Positions 33,666 to 42,404 of a stretch of DNA of 64,000 nt are shown here, one piece after another. The stretch is from the NCBI GenBank assembly GCA_963812525.1, contig CAWEVL010000010.1:372001-436000 (forward strand). The letters are read 5' to 3'. The notes under the pieces are model-generated. The model saw only the letters and a list, made by a program, of their open reading frames with translations, did no database searches and was not told the origin of the DNA. The DNA is from Bog-756 sp963812525 (GTDB lineage: Bacteria; Actinomycetota; Acidimicrobiia; Acidimicrobiales; RAAP-2). Position 1 is the stretch's first letter. Each line of letters begins with the position of its first letter. Both the position numbers and the translations under genes were made by a program.

Positions 33666-34508
33666 TCAGCCGGCGTCGACCCAGCTGACCCCGATGACCC
33701 CCGCTCCCCCGTGGGAGCCGATGACCGCGCCCAGCTCCCCGACCCGGATGGCCGCCCGCGGGAAGCGGGGGGCGATGAGGTCGAGGAACACCTCGAGGTC
33801 GGACGCTTCGCCGTGCATCACCGCCACGTCGGCGATGTCGCCGGCGGCCAGCAGGCGCTCGGCCAGCAGCTGGAGGACCTTGGTCCGGGTACGGGCCCGA
33901 CCGGCCTCCTGGACCACCCCGCCGCTCACGTCGATGAGGGGCTTGATGGACAGGGCGGAGGCCAGCAGGGCCTTGGCCCCGCCGATGCGGCCACCCTTCT
34001 TGAGGTTCTCCAGGGTGTTGAGCGCGGCCAGGACGTGCGTGCGGGCCACCAGCCGTTGGGCGAGCTCCCGCACGGCACCCACCCCGGCACCGCTCCGGGC
34101 CAGCCGGGCCGCCCCGAGCACGACGGTGCCCAGACCGCTCGAGACCGACTTGCTGTCGACCACGTGGACTGGTACCCGTCCCTCGAAACCGGCCGCCGCG
34201 GTGACCGCCGACTGGGTCGTGTTGGAGAGCTCGCCGGAGATGGTCAGGCAGAGCACCGCATCGGCCCCGGCCTCCTCGGCCCGACGGAAGGCGTCCTCGA
34301 ACGAACCGGGCGAGGGGCAGGCCGTCTGGGGCAGGGCGTCCGAGGCGGCCATCCTGGTGTAGAACTGTCCGACGCTCAGGTCCCGGCGGTCGATGAACTC
34401 CTCGGTGCCGAACCGGATGCTCAAGGGCACGATCTCGATGTCGAAGGGCTCGATCTCGTCCTCCACCAGGTCACTCGAGCTGTCGGTCACTACGTAGACG
34501 CCGGGCAT
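33666..34508 (-). CDS. DegV-family fatty-acid-binding protein
   Basis: A 280-aa protein. The DegV signature is clear: YVVTDSSSDL at the N-terminus, ACPSPGSFEDAF, LTISGELSNTTQSA, ALNTLENLKKGGRIGGAKALL and SIKPLID. DegV proteins bind a fatty acid in a two-domain pocket; some serve as FakB subunits delivering it to FakA kinase, and no FakA is seen in this window. The ATG at 34508 has GAGGAGCAGG upstream. It lies between the two respiratory blocks on the opposite strand and converges with ctaF. Confidence 0.9.
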   Translation of the reverse strand: MPGVYVVTDSSSDLVEDEIEPFDIEIVPLSIRFGTEEFIDRRDLSVGQFYTRMAASDALPQTACPSPGSFEDAFRRAEEAGADAVLCLTISGELSNTTQSAVTAAAGFEGRVPVHVVDSKSVSSGLGTVVLGAARLARSGAGVGAVRELAQRLVARTHVLAALNTLENLKKGGRIGGAKALLASALSIKPLIDVSGGVVQEAGRARTRTKVLQLLAERLLAAGDIADVAVMHGEASDLEVFLDLIAPRFPRAAIRVGELGAVIGSHGGAGVIGVSWVDAG

Positions 34509-34710
34509 GCGAGCCTGCTCCTCCTGTCGGTTCCCTTCGGGGCCAGGCCCGTCGGATCGGACCCCAAGAATCTGACACCGCCAGGTCATCGGCGCCAATT
34601 GCACCACCGAGGGACGATTGACCCTGGCTCGGGCATTCCCCTACAGTCTGCGCTGATGGAGAGCCACGTGGCGAGCGGGATGCTCCTGCGGGTCATCGGC
34701 GCCTGAGCCG

Positions 34711-36603
34711 GTGTCCATCGTCGACACGGCCCCGGTGGTCGCCCCCGAGTCGGGTGGACGCCGCCCGCCGGCCCGCCGGGCCGAGCGCAATTGGGGCACG
34801 GTGGGCGTGGCGGTGGCCATCACGTTGGTGGCCCTCCTGCCGATCATCACCGTCCTGATCCAGCGATGGGGCCGGGTCTACGTTCCCGTCGGAGACCAGG
34901 CCACCTTGGACCTCCGGATCCGGGACGTCTGGTCGTTCTCCGCGGACACCCCGCTGACCGGTCCGTACAGCCGGTTCGGGTGGAACCACCCCGGGCCCAT
35001 GATGTACTACCTGGTGGCCCTGTTCTCGGGGATGACCCGTCAACCGGCGTGGGCGTCCCTGGTGGGCGACGTACTCCTGCAGGGCCTGGCGGTGGTCTGG
35101 ACGGCACGGCTGTCCTGGAAGGCGGGGGGGCTCCGGTGGATGATCCCGTGGTTGGCCGTGGTGACCCTGTCCTACTGGGCCACGGGACCCTGGATCTTCC
35201 AGCAGCTGTGGAACCCCTACCTCCCCTTCCCGTTCTTCACGTTGCTGCTGCTGCAGGCCTGGCTGGTGGGGTCGGGCGAGCCACGGCGCCTGCTGGGCAT
35301 GGCCTTCGTGGGGTCGTTCCTCATCCAGACCCACGTGAGCTACGCCTTGCCCGTGCTGGCCGTGTCCCTCTGGGCGGTGGTACGGCTGCTGGCGGCCGAG
35401 CACCGGGCCGGGAGGAGCATGCGCCGCTGGTCGCTCTGGTGGCCACCCCTCGTGGTCCTGGCCGCCATGTGGTTCGTCCCCTTGGTGGTCGACACCGCCC
35501 TGCACTTCCCGGGCAACACCGTCCGCCTGGTCCAGTTCTACCTCGGCCTCGACGGGTCCCAGCACCTCCCCCGGCTCGGGATCCAGCGGGCGGTCGGCTA
35601 CCTGGCCGCCGAGTTCCGGTGGCGACCGCCGTGGTTGGGCGGGCCCGACCCACCCAACCACTTCACCTCCCTGACGGCACCCGCTCCGACCGCGTACCTC
35701 GTGCTCCCCGTCGTCCTGATCGGTGCCTCGTGGGTGCTGGCCCGGTGGCGCCGGCGAACCGACCTGGTGGCCCTGGCGGAACTGCTCGCCGTCGTGGTGG
35801 CGGCGGCGGTGGTGGCCCTGGCCGTCCTGAACGGTCCGCCCTACCCGTACCTGTTCTTCTGGCGCATCCCCATCGGAGCGGCCACCGTGATCATGGGTCT
35901 GATGGTGGTGGTCGACACCCTCCCGGAGCCGCCCCGCCGCCTGGGCCGGGCGGTGCTGTGCTGCCTGTTGGCCGCCGGCGTGGCCGTCGCGTCCGTCAGC
36001 TTCGCCCGCACGGTGGCGGCCGCCGACGGGCCGGTGGCCTCCATGGAGCCGGTGGCGGCATCGATCATCGGCCAGCTCCGGGCCGAGGGTCAGCCCCACG
36101 GGAAGGTGCTGCTGCGCGGCTACGGCATTCCCCTCGGAGGTCTCCATGCCGCGTTGGTGGACCAACTGGCCAGGGAGGGCGCACCGGTCTCCGTGGACAG
36201 GGGACTCGGCTACCAGTTCGGCGACACCCGCACCGCGGCGCCCGCCGATGTCCGGTCGGTGTGGTACGTGATCGAGGAGAGCGAGCTGTACAGCCTGGTC
36301 ACGCGGATTCCCGGCGCCCGCGTCCTGGCCCGGTCCCATCCCCTCCCGCCCCCCGAGCAGGCTGAGCTGGTGGCCCTGCAGCGCAAGCTGGCCGACCAGC
36401 TCACCGCGGACGGGCGGCCCGGCGACGTGGGCAAGCTGGGCAGCCCGTACGGGCCGGACGAATTGGTCGGGGCGGCCGGCATCGCGCCCGCCGACCTGGC
36501 CCGGCTCAAGGTGCTCAACTGGAAGGTGAACGACCACGTCTGCCTGTGCTCGGTCATCGCCTTCCGGCCCGACCGGATCCCGCCCCTGCTCAGGGGGACC
36601 TGA
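34711..36603 (+). CDS. Large polytopic membrane protein, GT-C glycosyltransferase-like
   Basis: A 630-aa membrane protein with about ten to twelve hydrophobic segments between residues 25 and 440, such as VAVAITLVALLPIITVLIQ, FTLLLLQAWLVGS, and VLPVVLIGASWVLA. A first periplasmic loop contains VGDQATLDLRIRDVWSFSAD, then GPYSRFGWNHPGPMMYYL, reminiscent of GT-C glycosyltransferases that use lipid-linked sugars. The C-terminal 190 residues are soluble. Assignment to a GT-C family is by overall shape and is tentative; other multi-spanning enzymes are possible. GTG start at 34711. It is convergent with a similar membrane protein gene that overlaps its 3' end. Confidence 0.7.
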   Translation: MSIVDTAPVVAPESGGRRPPARRAERNWGTVGVAVAITLVALLPIITVLIQRWGRVYVPVGDQATLDLRIRDVWSFSADTPLTGPYSRFGWNHPGPMMYYLVALFSGMTRQPAWASLVGDVLLQGLAVVWTARLSWKAGGLRWMIPWLAVVTLSYWATGPWIFQQLWNPYLPFPFFTLLLLQAWLVGSGEPRRLLGMAFVGSFLIQTHVSYALPVLAVSLWAVVRLLAAEHRAGRSMRRWSLWWPPLVVLAAMWFVPLVVDTALHFPGNTVRLVQFYLGLDGSQHLPRLGIQRAVGYLAAEFRWRPPWLGGPDPPNHFTSLTAPAPTAYLVLPVVLIGASWVLARWRRRTDLVALAELLAVVVAAAVVALAVLNGPPYPYLFFWRIPIGAATVIMGLMVVVDTLPEPPRRLGRAVLCCLLAAGVAVASVSFARTVAAADGPVASMEPVAASIIGQLRAEGQPHGKVLLRGYGIPLGGLHAALVDQLAREGAPVSVDRGLGYQFGDTRTAAPADVRSVWYVIEESELYSLVTRIPGARVLARSHPLPPPEQAELVALQRKLADQLTADGRPGDVGKLGSPYGPDELVGAAGIAPADLARLKVLNWKVNDHVCLCSVIAFRPDRIPPLLRGT

Positions 36604-38057
36604 CCGTCACGTGGGGGGTCTGGCCGGTCAGGTCGCCTCGACGGTGGCTGCCGGACCGCCCCCGGCGTGGCGATGCCCCCGGCGTGGCGCCGGTGGTGCC
36701 GGGGGCGGCCGTCACCCGTCACCCGCCGCCCCAACCACCCGAACAACAGGACCAGGGCCGGTGCGGCCAGCACCACCAGGCACACCTCGAAGGGGGCACG
36801 AAACCGGACCGAACCGTAGTAGAGGGCGCTCACCAGGGTCAGTACTCCGGCCGGGACCAAGAGGAACCACTGCCGGAGCCGGCGCCGACGCAGGACCACG
36901 ATCCCGGCGACGGCCGCCGGGAGCAGGGCGTAGTAGACGATCAGTCCGGCCCGGGCCGCCGGCACCGGACGGCCCTCGTTGACGTCGGTGTTGACCATCT
37001 GTATGGGCTGGTAGAAGTCCCAGAGGCGACCGACCCGGGCCAGCATCACGACCGGGAGCCGGGCGGCATGGTGCTCCATGTACCGGAAGGCGGCCCGGCG
37101 GTCCAGCGACGACTTCACCGATTCGTCGTCCGAACTGATGGCGCTCACACAGCCGAGGTGCCAGGTGCCGAGCCCCTGGCCGCCGTAGGCCTGGGCGCAG
37201 TTGGCGCCGAGGAGGGCCAGACCGTCGCCGGTCGAGAGGTAGGTCGGGTCCTCGAAGGTGGCCAGGTTCCGCCCCACCCACGGAGCCAGCACGACCAGCA
37301 CGGCCAGCACACCCACCCCGGCCAGGGCGAAACGGCGCAGCACGCTGACCTGGCGGGCCGCCAGCGCGGCCGGAACCAGGAGCGCGGGCACGAACAGGAT
37401 GAACTCGGCCCTGACCAGGGCCTCGGCTCCGCAGGCCACCCCGACCAGGGCGGCGTTGACCCAGGTGGGCGAGCGCAGGAGTCGAACCACGGCCAGGAGG
37501 ATCAGCGCCATGAGGAGCATGGCCGGCGTCTCGGACATCACGATGCCGTTGGGGATCCAGAAGTTCGGGGCCAGGGCGGCCAGGCCGGCCGCCACCAGCC
37601 CGACCCACGGTCCGGCCACCGCCCGGCCCAGCAGACCCACGCACAGCACCGTCCCGGCTCCCAGTGCCGCCATGGTCATCCGCTGCAACCCGGTCCCGTG
37701 GTGGACGCCGAACGGGAGGGTCACCGCTCCGAGGATCAGCGACGTGAGCGGCGGGTGGGCGGCTGTCGGGGCGGTGCCGAACGGGGTGCGGAAGAACTGT
37801 CCCTGCGCCAGTCCGTTGGCGGTGACGCCGTACCAGAAGGAGTCATAGATCTTGCTGTTCTCGTTGCGGGTGACCAGCAGCACGTAGCCCACCCGGAACC
37901 CCAGGCCGAACAGCGTGATGCCGCCCAGGGCGACGGCGAACCGGCGCGCCCGCATGGGTCCGCCGATGTCCGGTGTGGTCGGCGTGGTCGGGCGCTCGTC
38001 CCCAGCGCGGTCCGCCGGCGCGGCGGGGACGACGGCCATGGGCCCGCTCAGGGCCAT
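36210..38057 (-). CDS. Polytopic membrane protein of GT-C/ArnT type; reading frame runs antisense into its neighbour
   Basis: A 615-aa frame. Residues of about 35-440 form a multi-helix membrane protein with GFRVGYVLLVTRNENSKIYD, then DSFWYGVTANGLAQGQFFRT and FGTAPTAAHPPLTSLILG, the pattern of GT-C dolichyl-phosphate-mannosyltransferase-like enzymes (an Asp-Ser or Asp-Asp pair after helix 1). The last 130 codons, 36603 down to 36210, lie antisense within the upstream gene and are rich in Arg/Ser/Pro, so probably are not real protein. In another frame stops occur at 36609-36607 and 36630-36628, just beyond the neighbour's stop; a one-base lesion between about 36630 and 36720 would restore a non-overlapping end. 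Starts at 38039 or 37955 are also possible. Confidence 0.62.
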   Translation of the reverse strand: MALSGPMAVVPAAPADRAGDERPTTPTTPDIGGPMRARRFAVALGGITLFGLGFRVGYVLLVTRNENSKIYDSFWYGVTANGLAQGQFFRTPFGTAPTAAHPPLTSLILGAVTLPFGVHHGTGLQRMTMAALGAGTVLCVGLLGRAVAGPWVGLVAAGLAALAPNFWIPNGIVMSETPAMLLMALILLAVVRLLRSPTWVNAALVGVACGAEALVRAEFILFVPALLVPAALAARQVSVLRRFALAGVGVLAVLVVLAPWVGRNLATFEDPTYLSTGDGLALLGANCAQAYGGQGLGTWHLGCVSAISSDDESVKSSLDRRAAFRYMEHHAARLPVVMLARVGRLWDFYQPIQMVNTDVNEGRPVPAARAGLIVYYALLPAAVAGIVVLRRRRLRQWFLLVPAGVLTLVSALYYGSVRFRAPFEVCLVVLAAPALVLLFGWLGRRVTGDGRPRHHRRHAGGIATPGAVRQPPSRRPDRPDPPRDGQVPLSRGGIRSGRKAMTEHRQTWSFTFQLSTLSRARSAGAMPAAPTNSSGPYGLPSLPTSPGRPSAVSWSASLRCRATSSACSGGGRGWDRARTRAPGIRVTRLYSSLSSITYHTDRTSAGAAVRVSPNW

Positions 38058-38151
38058 CGGTCCCGAAGCGTCATCGCCCTCCCGGGCCTGCGCCGGGCGG
38101 CCGCCGGGCGTGGGGTCCGAGCCGCATGACCGCAGCGTACGCCGGACCGAG

Positions 38152-38170
38152 CCCGACCATCACGGTCGGG
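38152..38170 (-). terminator. Candidate hairpin terminator after qcrB
   Basis: CCCGACC (38152-38158) and GGTCGGG (38164-38170) are perfect 7-bp arms with a 5-base loop, 19 bp beyond the qcrB stop codon on the minus strand. No U-tract follows, as is usual for actinobacterial hairpins; a role in ending the ctaE-qcrCAB transcript is plausible. Confidence 0.4.
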
Positions 38171-38188
38171 ACACGACCGTCGGTCGGC

Positions 38189-39685
38189 TCAGCGCATGAC
38201 CCGGCGGACACCCTCGCCGGTGGCCAGGGCCGGGTCGACCAGGTCGATGTAGGTCGGCACCGGGATGGCGTCCAGCTCCTCGGTGCCGTCACCGGGACGG
38301 GGCTGGGACTGGGTCGTGGTGTACTCGCCGGAGGTCGACCGCGAGACGACCAGGGCCCGCTTGCGCTTGCCGATACCTTCGGCCGCCCGCATCTCGTTGC
38401 AGATCTTGTAGGCCAGGAAGTAGGCGATGATCGGTGCGATGACCACGGCGAACCGGAAGAACCACAGCACCCAGAGGAGCGGGATCTGGAAGAAGTTGGC
38501 CATCACGTCGGTCGACGAGGCGAGGAAGGTCATCCCCAGCAGCGTGAGCATGGCCGCCCCGGCCCCGGTGCGCTTGGGGCGGTCCCGGGGTCGGTCCAGC
38601 AGGTTGTGGTAGGCCAAGTCCTTGGTGTGCCTCGACTCGATGAAGGGCCAGATGAGCAGGATGTTGAAGATCAGTCCGGGGAAGATGACGGCGGGCAGGA
38701 AGACCTCGAGGGGGATGGTGTGGCCCCAGCCCACCCACTCCCAGCTGGGCATGATGCGGAGCGCGCCGTCGAGCCACCCCATGTACCAGTCGGGCTGCAC
38801 GGCGTAGGAGATCTGGTACGGCTCGTACTGGCCGAACTGCCAGATCGGGTTGATCTGGGCGAAGCCCCCCAGGAGGAAGGTCACGGCCGTGGTCATGAAC
38901 AGGAAGCCGGTCGTCTTGGCCATGAAGGTGGGGAACATCGGGGAGCCGACCACGTTGTGCTCGGTCTTCCCCTTGCCGGCGAACTGGGTGTGCTTCTGTT
39001 TGACCAGCAGGCCCAGGTGGGCGGCGAGCAACCCGATGAGGATCAACGGCACGATCAGCACGTGGAGGATGAAGAACCGGGGGATGATCACCCCGTTCCC
39101 CGGGTAGTTGCCCCCGAACACGAAGAAGGCCAGATAGCTCCCGACCAGGGGGATGGACTCGATGATGGAGTAGGCGATGCGGATACCGGTCCCCGACACC
39201 AGGTCGTCGGGGAGCGAATAGCCGAGGAATCCGTTGACGATGCCCAGGATCAGCATGGACACGCCCACGATCCAGTTGAACTCGCGGGGCTTGCGGAAGG
39301 CCCCGGTGAAGAAGACGCGGGCCATGTGCACGGCGATGGAGCCGAGGAAGATGTCGGCGGCCCAGTGGTGGGCCTGGCGCATCAGCAGGCCGGAGCGCAC
39401 GTCGAAGGACAGCCCCACCGACGAGGAGTAGGCCTCGGACACCCGCTGGCCCCGGAGGGGGACGTAGGAGCCGTGGTAGACGATCTCGTGGGCCGAGGGC
39501 ACGTAGTACAGCGAGAGGAACACCCCGGTGGCCAACAGGACCACGAAGGAGTACAGGGCTATCTCGCCGAGCATGAACGACCAGTGGTCGGGGAAGATCT
39601 TGTCGAGGAAGGTGCGGCCGCCCTTGGCCACGCCCAGGCGGTCGTCGAGCCACCGCAGCGACTTGTCGATGGTCTTGTCGATCAC
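38189..39685 (-). CDS. qcrB: Cytochrome bc1 complex cytochrome b subunit
   Basis: A 498-aa integral membrane cytochrome b. Haem-ligating pairs are visible in RQAHHWAADIFLGSIAVHM with RVFFTGAFRKPRE, and later in IPRFFILHVLIVPLILIGLLAAHLG. The NPIW/QPDWYMGWLDG segments around the quinol site are present. It oxidises menaquinol and passes electrons to the Rieske protein QcrA. The GTG at 39685 overlaps the qcrA stop as GTGA. In the larger frame the first 257 codons lie over qcrA and are not real. QcrB is the target of Q203-type inhibitors in mycobacteria. Fourth gene of the minus-strand operon ctaE-qcrC-qcrA-qcrB. Confidence 0.95.
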   Translation of the reverse strand: MIDKTIDKSLRWLDDRLGVAKGGRTFLDKIFPDHWSFMLGEIALYSFVVLLATGVFLSLYYVPSAHEIVYHGSYVPLRGQRVSEAYSSSVGLSFDVRSGLLMRQAHHWAADIFLGSIAVHMARVFFTGAFRKPREFNWIVGVSMLILGIVNGFLGYSLPDDLVSGTGIRIAYSIIESIPLVGSYLAFFVFGGNYPGNGVIIPRFFILHVLIVPLILIGLLAAHLGLLVKQKHTQFAGKGKTEHNVVGSPMFPTFMAKTTGFLFMTTAVTFLLGGFAQINPIWQFGQYEPYQISYAVQPDWYMGWLDGALRIMPSWEWVGWGHTIPLEVFLPAVIFPGLIFNILLIWPFIESRHTKDLAYHNLLDRPRDRPKRTGAGAAMLTLLGMTFLASSTDVMANFFQIPLLWVLWFFRFAVVIAPIIAYFLAYKICNEMRAAEGIGKRKRALVVSRSTSGEYTTTQSQPRPGDGTEELDAIPVPTYIDLVDPALATGEGVRRVMR

Positions 39686-40638
39686 GTCCGCTCCCAGAAT
39701 CCGGGCCCGGGCGCCTGGTCGAGGCCGCCGTTGGCCACCAGCAGACCGGCCGAGTCCACGGTGATGGGCAGCTGGGGCAGCGGGCGGGGGGCGGGACCGA
39801 ACTCGGGCACGGCACCGGCCAGGACATTGAAGATCGACTGGTGGCAGGGGCAGACCAGCTGCTGGGTCTGCTGCTGGTAGAGCCCGACCGGGCAGCCCAG
39901 GTGGGTGCACAGCTTGGAGTACGCCACATAGCCGGCCACGCCCCAGTCGGTGCGGCCCGGGGGGCTCAGGGGTTGCAGGTCTTCGGCCAGGCGGATCAGG
40001 ATGACCTGGTCGGCCGAGGTGCCGGCGAAGCCCCGGGGGAAGACGGTGAGCACGCCGCCCACGTCGAGGTCGTCGACGGTGACCTTCCGGCCGTCGACGG
40101 TCACCAGCTCGCTGCCCTGCCGCCAGTTGGTGGTGAACAGCGAGGTGGCCGTCGGCCCCGTGGTCCCCTCGCTCTTGGCCGGCTTGGGCCCGAGTGAACG
40201 CAGCAGGGGGAAGAGGAGGACGATGCCCATGGCCGTGGAGCCCAGGGCGAACAGGCCGCCGAGCAGCTTGCGTCGGCGGACCACCATGCCGCCGCGCTGG
40301 GTGACGGCCGCCGTCATGGCCTCGCGCTCGTCCTCGGTCGACTGGAAGGCGTGGCGCTCCTCTTCGAACGGGCCCTGGGGCATCAGGTACTTGCCCCACG
40401 CCGTCACCCCGAAGCCCAGGGCCAGCAGACCGACGCCGAAGGTGACGGCCTGCCACTGGGTGCTGGCATCCTCCCAGTAGGCCACCCCGAAGCCGATGAA
40501 GGCCAGGAAGCCGACGAGCATGGCCACGGCCGCCACCGCCTGGGCCGCCTCGGGCCGCTTGGCGTAGGGCTGGAGGTGGGGGTCGTCGAGGGCGGCCGGC
40601 GGGAGCGGTCCCTCGAGTCGCGGCGAGTCGTCGCTCAC
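39682..40638 (-). CDS. qcrA: Rieske iron-sulfur protein of the bcc complex
   Basis: A 318-aa Rieske subunit. Actinobacterial features: an extended N-terminus with several hydrophobic segments (VAAVAMLVGFLAFIGFGVAYW, AVTFGVGLLALGFGVTAWG, and a third that starts KLLGGLFALGSTAMGIVLLF), then the 2Fe-2S ligands in CTHLGC (about residue 240) and CPCHQSIF (about residue 260). The membrane region with RR before the last helix (VVRRRKLL) hints at Tat-dependent export. It shuttles electrons from quinol to the c-type haems of QcrC. GTG start overlaps the qcrC stop as GTGA and qcrB as GTGA. Confidence 0.95.
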   Translation of the reverse strand: MSDDSPRLEGPLPPAALDDPHLQPYAKRPEAAQAVAAVAMLVGFLAFIGFGVAYWEDASTQWQAVTFGVGLLALGFGVTAWGKYLMPQGPFEEERHAFQSTEDEREAMTAAVTQRGGMVVRRRKLLGGLFALGSTAMGIVLLFPLLRSLGPKPAKSEGTTGPTATSLFTTNWRQGSELVTVDGRKVTVDDLDVGGVLTVFPRGFAGTSADQVILIRLAEDLQPLSPPGRTDWGVAGYVAYSKLCTHLGCPVGLYQQQTQQLVCPCHQSIFNVLAGAVPEFGPAPRPLPQLPITVDSAGLLVANGGLDQAPGPGFWERT

Positions 40639-41582
40639 GTCCGGTCTCCGATCCAGAAGCAGACGAGCATCAGCACCCCCACACCGACCAGCAGGCCGAC
40701 GAAGCCCTCACCCACCGGGCCGATCCCACCCAGTCCCACGCCGCCGGGGTTGGAGGGGTGCTGGATCACCCCGTGCACGTACGACGCGATGTCCCGGGCC
40801 TCGGTGTTGGTGATGTTGCCTACGCTGAAGTGGGGCATGTTGCCGGGACCGGACCGGATGGCCTCGACGATCTGGGTCGGCGTGGCCAGGTGCAGGCTGG
40901 GGGCGTAGGCCCCGTAGGCCAGGGCGTCACCGGCCCCGGTGATGGTGTGGCAGGCGGCGCAGTTGAGGGTGAACAGGGTGTTGCCCGCTTCGAGGTCGGC
41001 GTGATCGGTCCTCACCACCGGGACCTGGACGCCCTCGCCGGGAGTCAGGGACTGCACCCAGGCGGCGATCTCCAGGGTCTGCAGCCGGTTGAACCGGGGC
41101 GGTTTGCGGGTGGCCTGGACGCTGGAGTTGGCCAACGGCATGCGGCCGGTGGACACCCAGAAGTCGACCGTGCCCGCCCCCAGACCCTGGAGGTTGGGGG
41201 CCCGGGTGGTCCCGAGGGCCTCGGGACCGTGGCAGCTGGAGCAGTTGGCCGAGAAGAGCGCCTCGCCGGGGGCCTCGAAGGCCTTGGGCAACGACACGTA
41301 GAACAGGCCGGTCTGGTTGGAGGGAGCGGCGTACTTGAGGGCACCCGAGGCCGTCACCGGCGAGTTGTTGACCGGCGCGGCGGTGGTGGCGGTGGTGGAC
41401 AAGGCCGGCAGGGTCGTGGTCGGGGTGGCGCTGATGGGGGCGACGGCCAGCGTGGTCGGGGTGGAGCCGGCCGGGGCCGCCGCCGGGGTGAAGGCCAGCA
41501 AGCCGACGATGGCCACCACACCGACCAGGGCGGCCGGGGCCACGACCCGGGCACGGAGGACGTTGCTGATCCGGGGTCCCAT
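40635..41582 (-). CDS. qcrC: Dihaem cytochrome c of the bcc complex
   Basis: A 315-aa protein with an N-terminal signal/anchor helix (VVAPAALVGVVAIVGLLAF), two CxxCH haem sites (CSSCH about residue 112, CAACH about residue 204), each in a small cytochrome c domain with its own late Met, and a C-terminal membrane helix (FVGLLVGVGVLMLVCFWIG) keeping it in the membrane. The two domains replace a soluble cytochrome c, passing electrons directly to CuA of CtaC in the supercomplex. An Ala/Thr/Pro-rich linker follows the signal. The ATG lies directly after the ctaE stop codon (TAG ATG). Confidence 0.93.
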   Translation of the reverse strand: MGPRISNVLRARVVAPAALVGVVAIVGLLAFTPAAAPAGSTPTTLAVAPISATPTTTLPALSTTATTAAPVNNSPVTASGALKYAAPSNQTGLFYVSLPKAFEAPGEALFSANCSSCHGPEALGTTRAPNLQGLGAGTVDFWVSTGRMPLANSSVQATRKPPRFNRLQTLEIAAWVQSLTPGEGVQVPVVRTDHADLEAGNTLFTLNCAACHTITGAGDALAYGAYAPSLHLATPTQIVEAIRSGPGNMPHFSVGNITNTEARDIASYVHGVIQHPSNPGGVGLGGIGPVGEGFVGLLVGVGVLMLVCFWIGDRT

Positions 41583-42194
41583 CTATTTGAGCAGGAACAG
41601 GCAGGCGTAGAGGCCGACCCAGACCACGTCGACGAAGTGCCAGTAGTAGCTGACGCCCTGGAAGACCGGCGTCTCCCCCGGGTCGCCCTTGGGGCCCTTC
41701 AGCCGGGCCAGCAGGAAGATCATGGCCACCAGGCCCAGGGTCACGTGGAGGCCGTGGAGGCCCGACATGATGTAGAAGAGCGAGCCGTAGGACGTCTGGG
41801 TGGGGTTGGTGGCCGGGTTGTGGGACAGGTCGACCCACTCGAAGAACTGGTTGGCCACGAACAGCGCGCCGAGGACCAGCGTGGCCACCACCCAGATCTT
41901 GGCGCTGCGGCGATCGCCCTTCTCCTGGTCCCAGACCGCCTTCTGCATGGTGAAGCTGGAGGACACCAGGACGAGGGTGAAGATCCCGGCCCGGAGGGTG
42001 TCGAGGTGGGCACCGGGCGGCGGCCACACCGAGGCATGGGCCCGGATGGTGAAGAAGGCGGCGAACAGAGAGGAGAAGAACATCACTTCGGAGCCCAGCC
42101 AGATGATGACCCCGACCGCCAGCATGGACGGCTTATCGGGGCGGTGGCGCTGGCGGATGGTGACCGCCGGTTCGGCGGCGAGAGCCTGAGTCAC
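41583..42194 (-). CDS. ctaE: Cytochrome c oxidase subunit III
   Basis: A 203-aa membrane protein with five hydrophobic segments. Family blocks include WLGSEVMFFSSLFAAFF, SSSFTMQKAV, EWVDL, GLHGLHVTLGL and YYWHFVDVVWVGLYACLF. Five helices rather than seven are usual for bacterial CtaE. The GTG at 42194 is the first gene of the ctaE-qcrC-qcrA-qcrB operon, an arrangement typical of actinobacteria. It supports proton pumping by subunit I. A perfect inverted repeat lies 12 bp before the start. Confidence 0.93.
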   Translation of the reverse strand: MTQALAAEPAVTIRQRHRPDKPSMLAVGVIIWLGSEVMFFSSLFAAFFTIRAHASVWPPPGAHLDTLRAGIFTLVLVSSSFTMQKAVWDQEKGDRRSAKIWVVATLVLGALFVANQFFEWVDLSHNPATNPTQTSYGSLFYIMSGLHGLHVTLGLVAMIFLLARLKGPKGDPGETPVFQGVSYYWHFVDVVWVGLYACLFLLK

Positions 42195-42205
42195 GCCGTA
42201 GTTTT

Positions 42206-42218
42206 AGTCGATCTTCGA
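42206..42218. promoter_or_regulatory. Inverted repeat in the ctaE promoter region
   Basis: GTCGATCTTCGAC is a perfect 5-3-5 inverted repeat, 12 bp upstream of the ctaE GTG, next to an A/T-rich stretch (TTTTAG on the plus strand) that could be the -10. It is a candidate operator for the respiratory operon; no known regulator motif is recognised. Confidence 0.35.
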
Positions 42219-42404
42219 CCGATGGGGCCAACTCGGGGCGGGGACCCGGGACGGCCCTCGCCGGGGCCGCCGAAAGGCACCATTCCCGTGGTCGGTCGGT
42301 CTACCATGGGCACCCCGAATTGCCCGATCGGGTGGGCTCCGACGGGCACCGGACCCCACCCCACCAGCACCGGGAGCCGCCGGATGGGCGGTCCCGGCCG
42401 ACCC

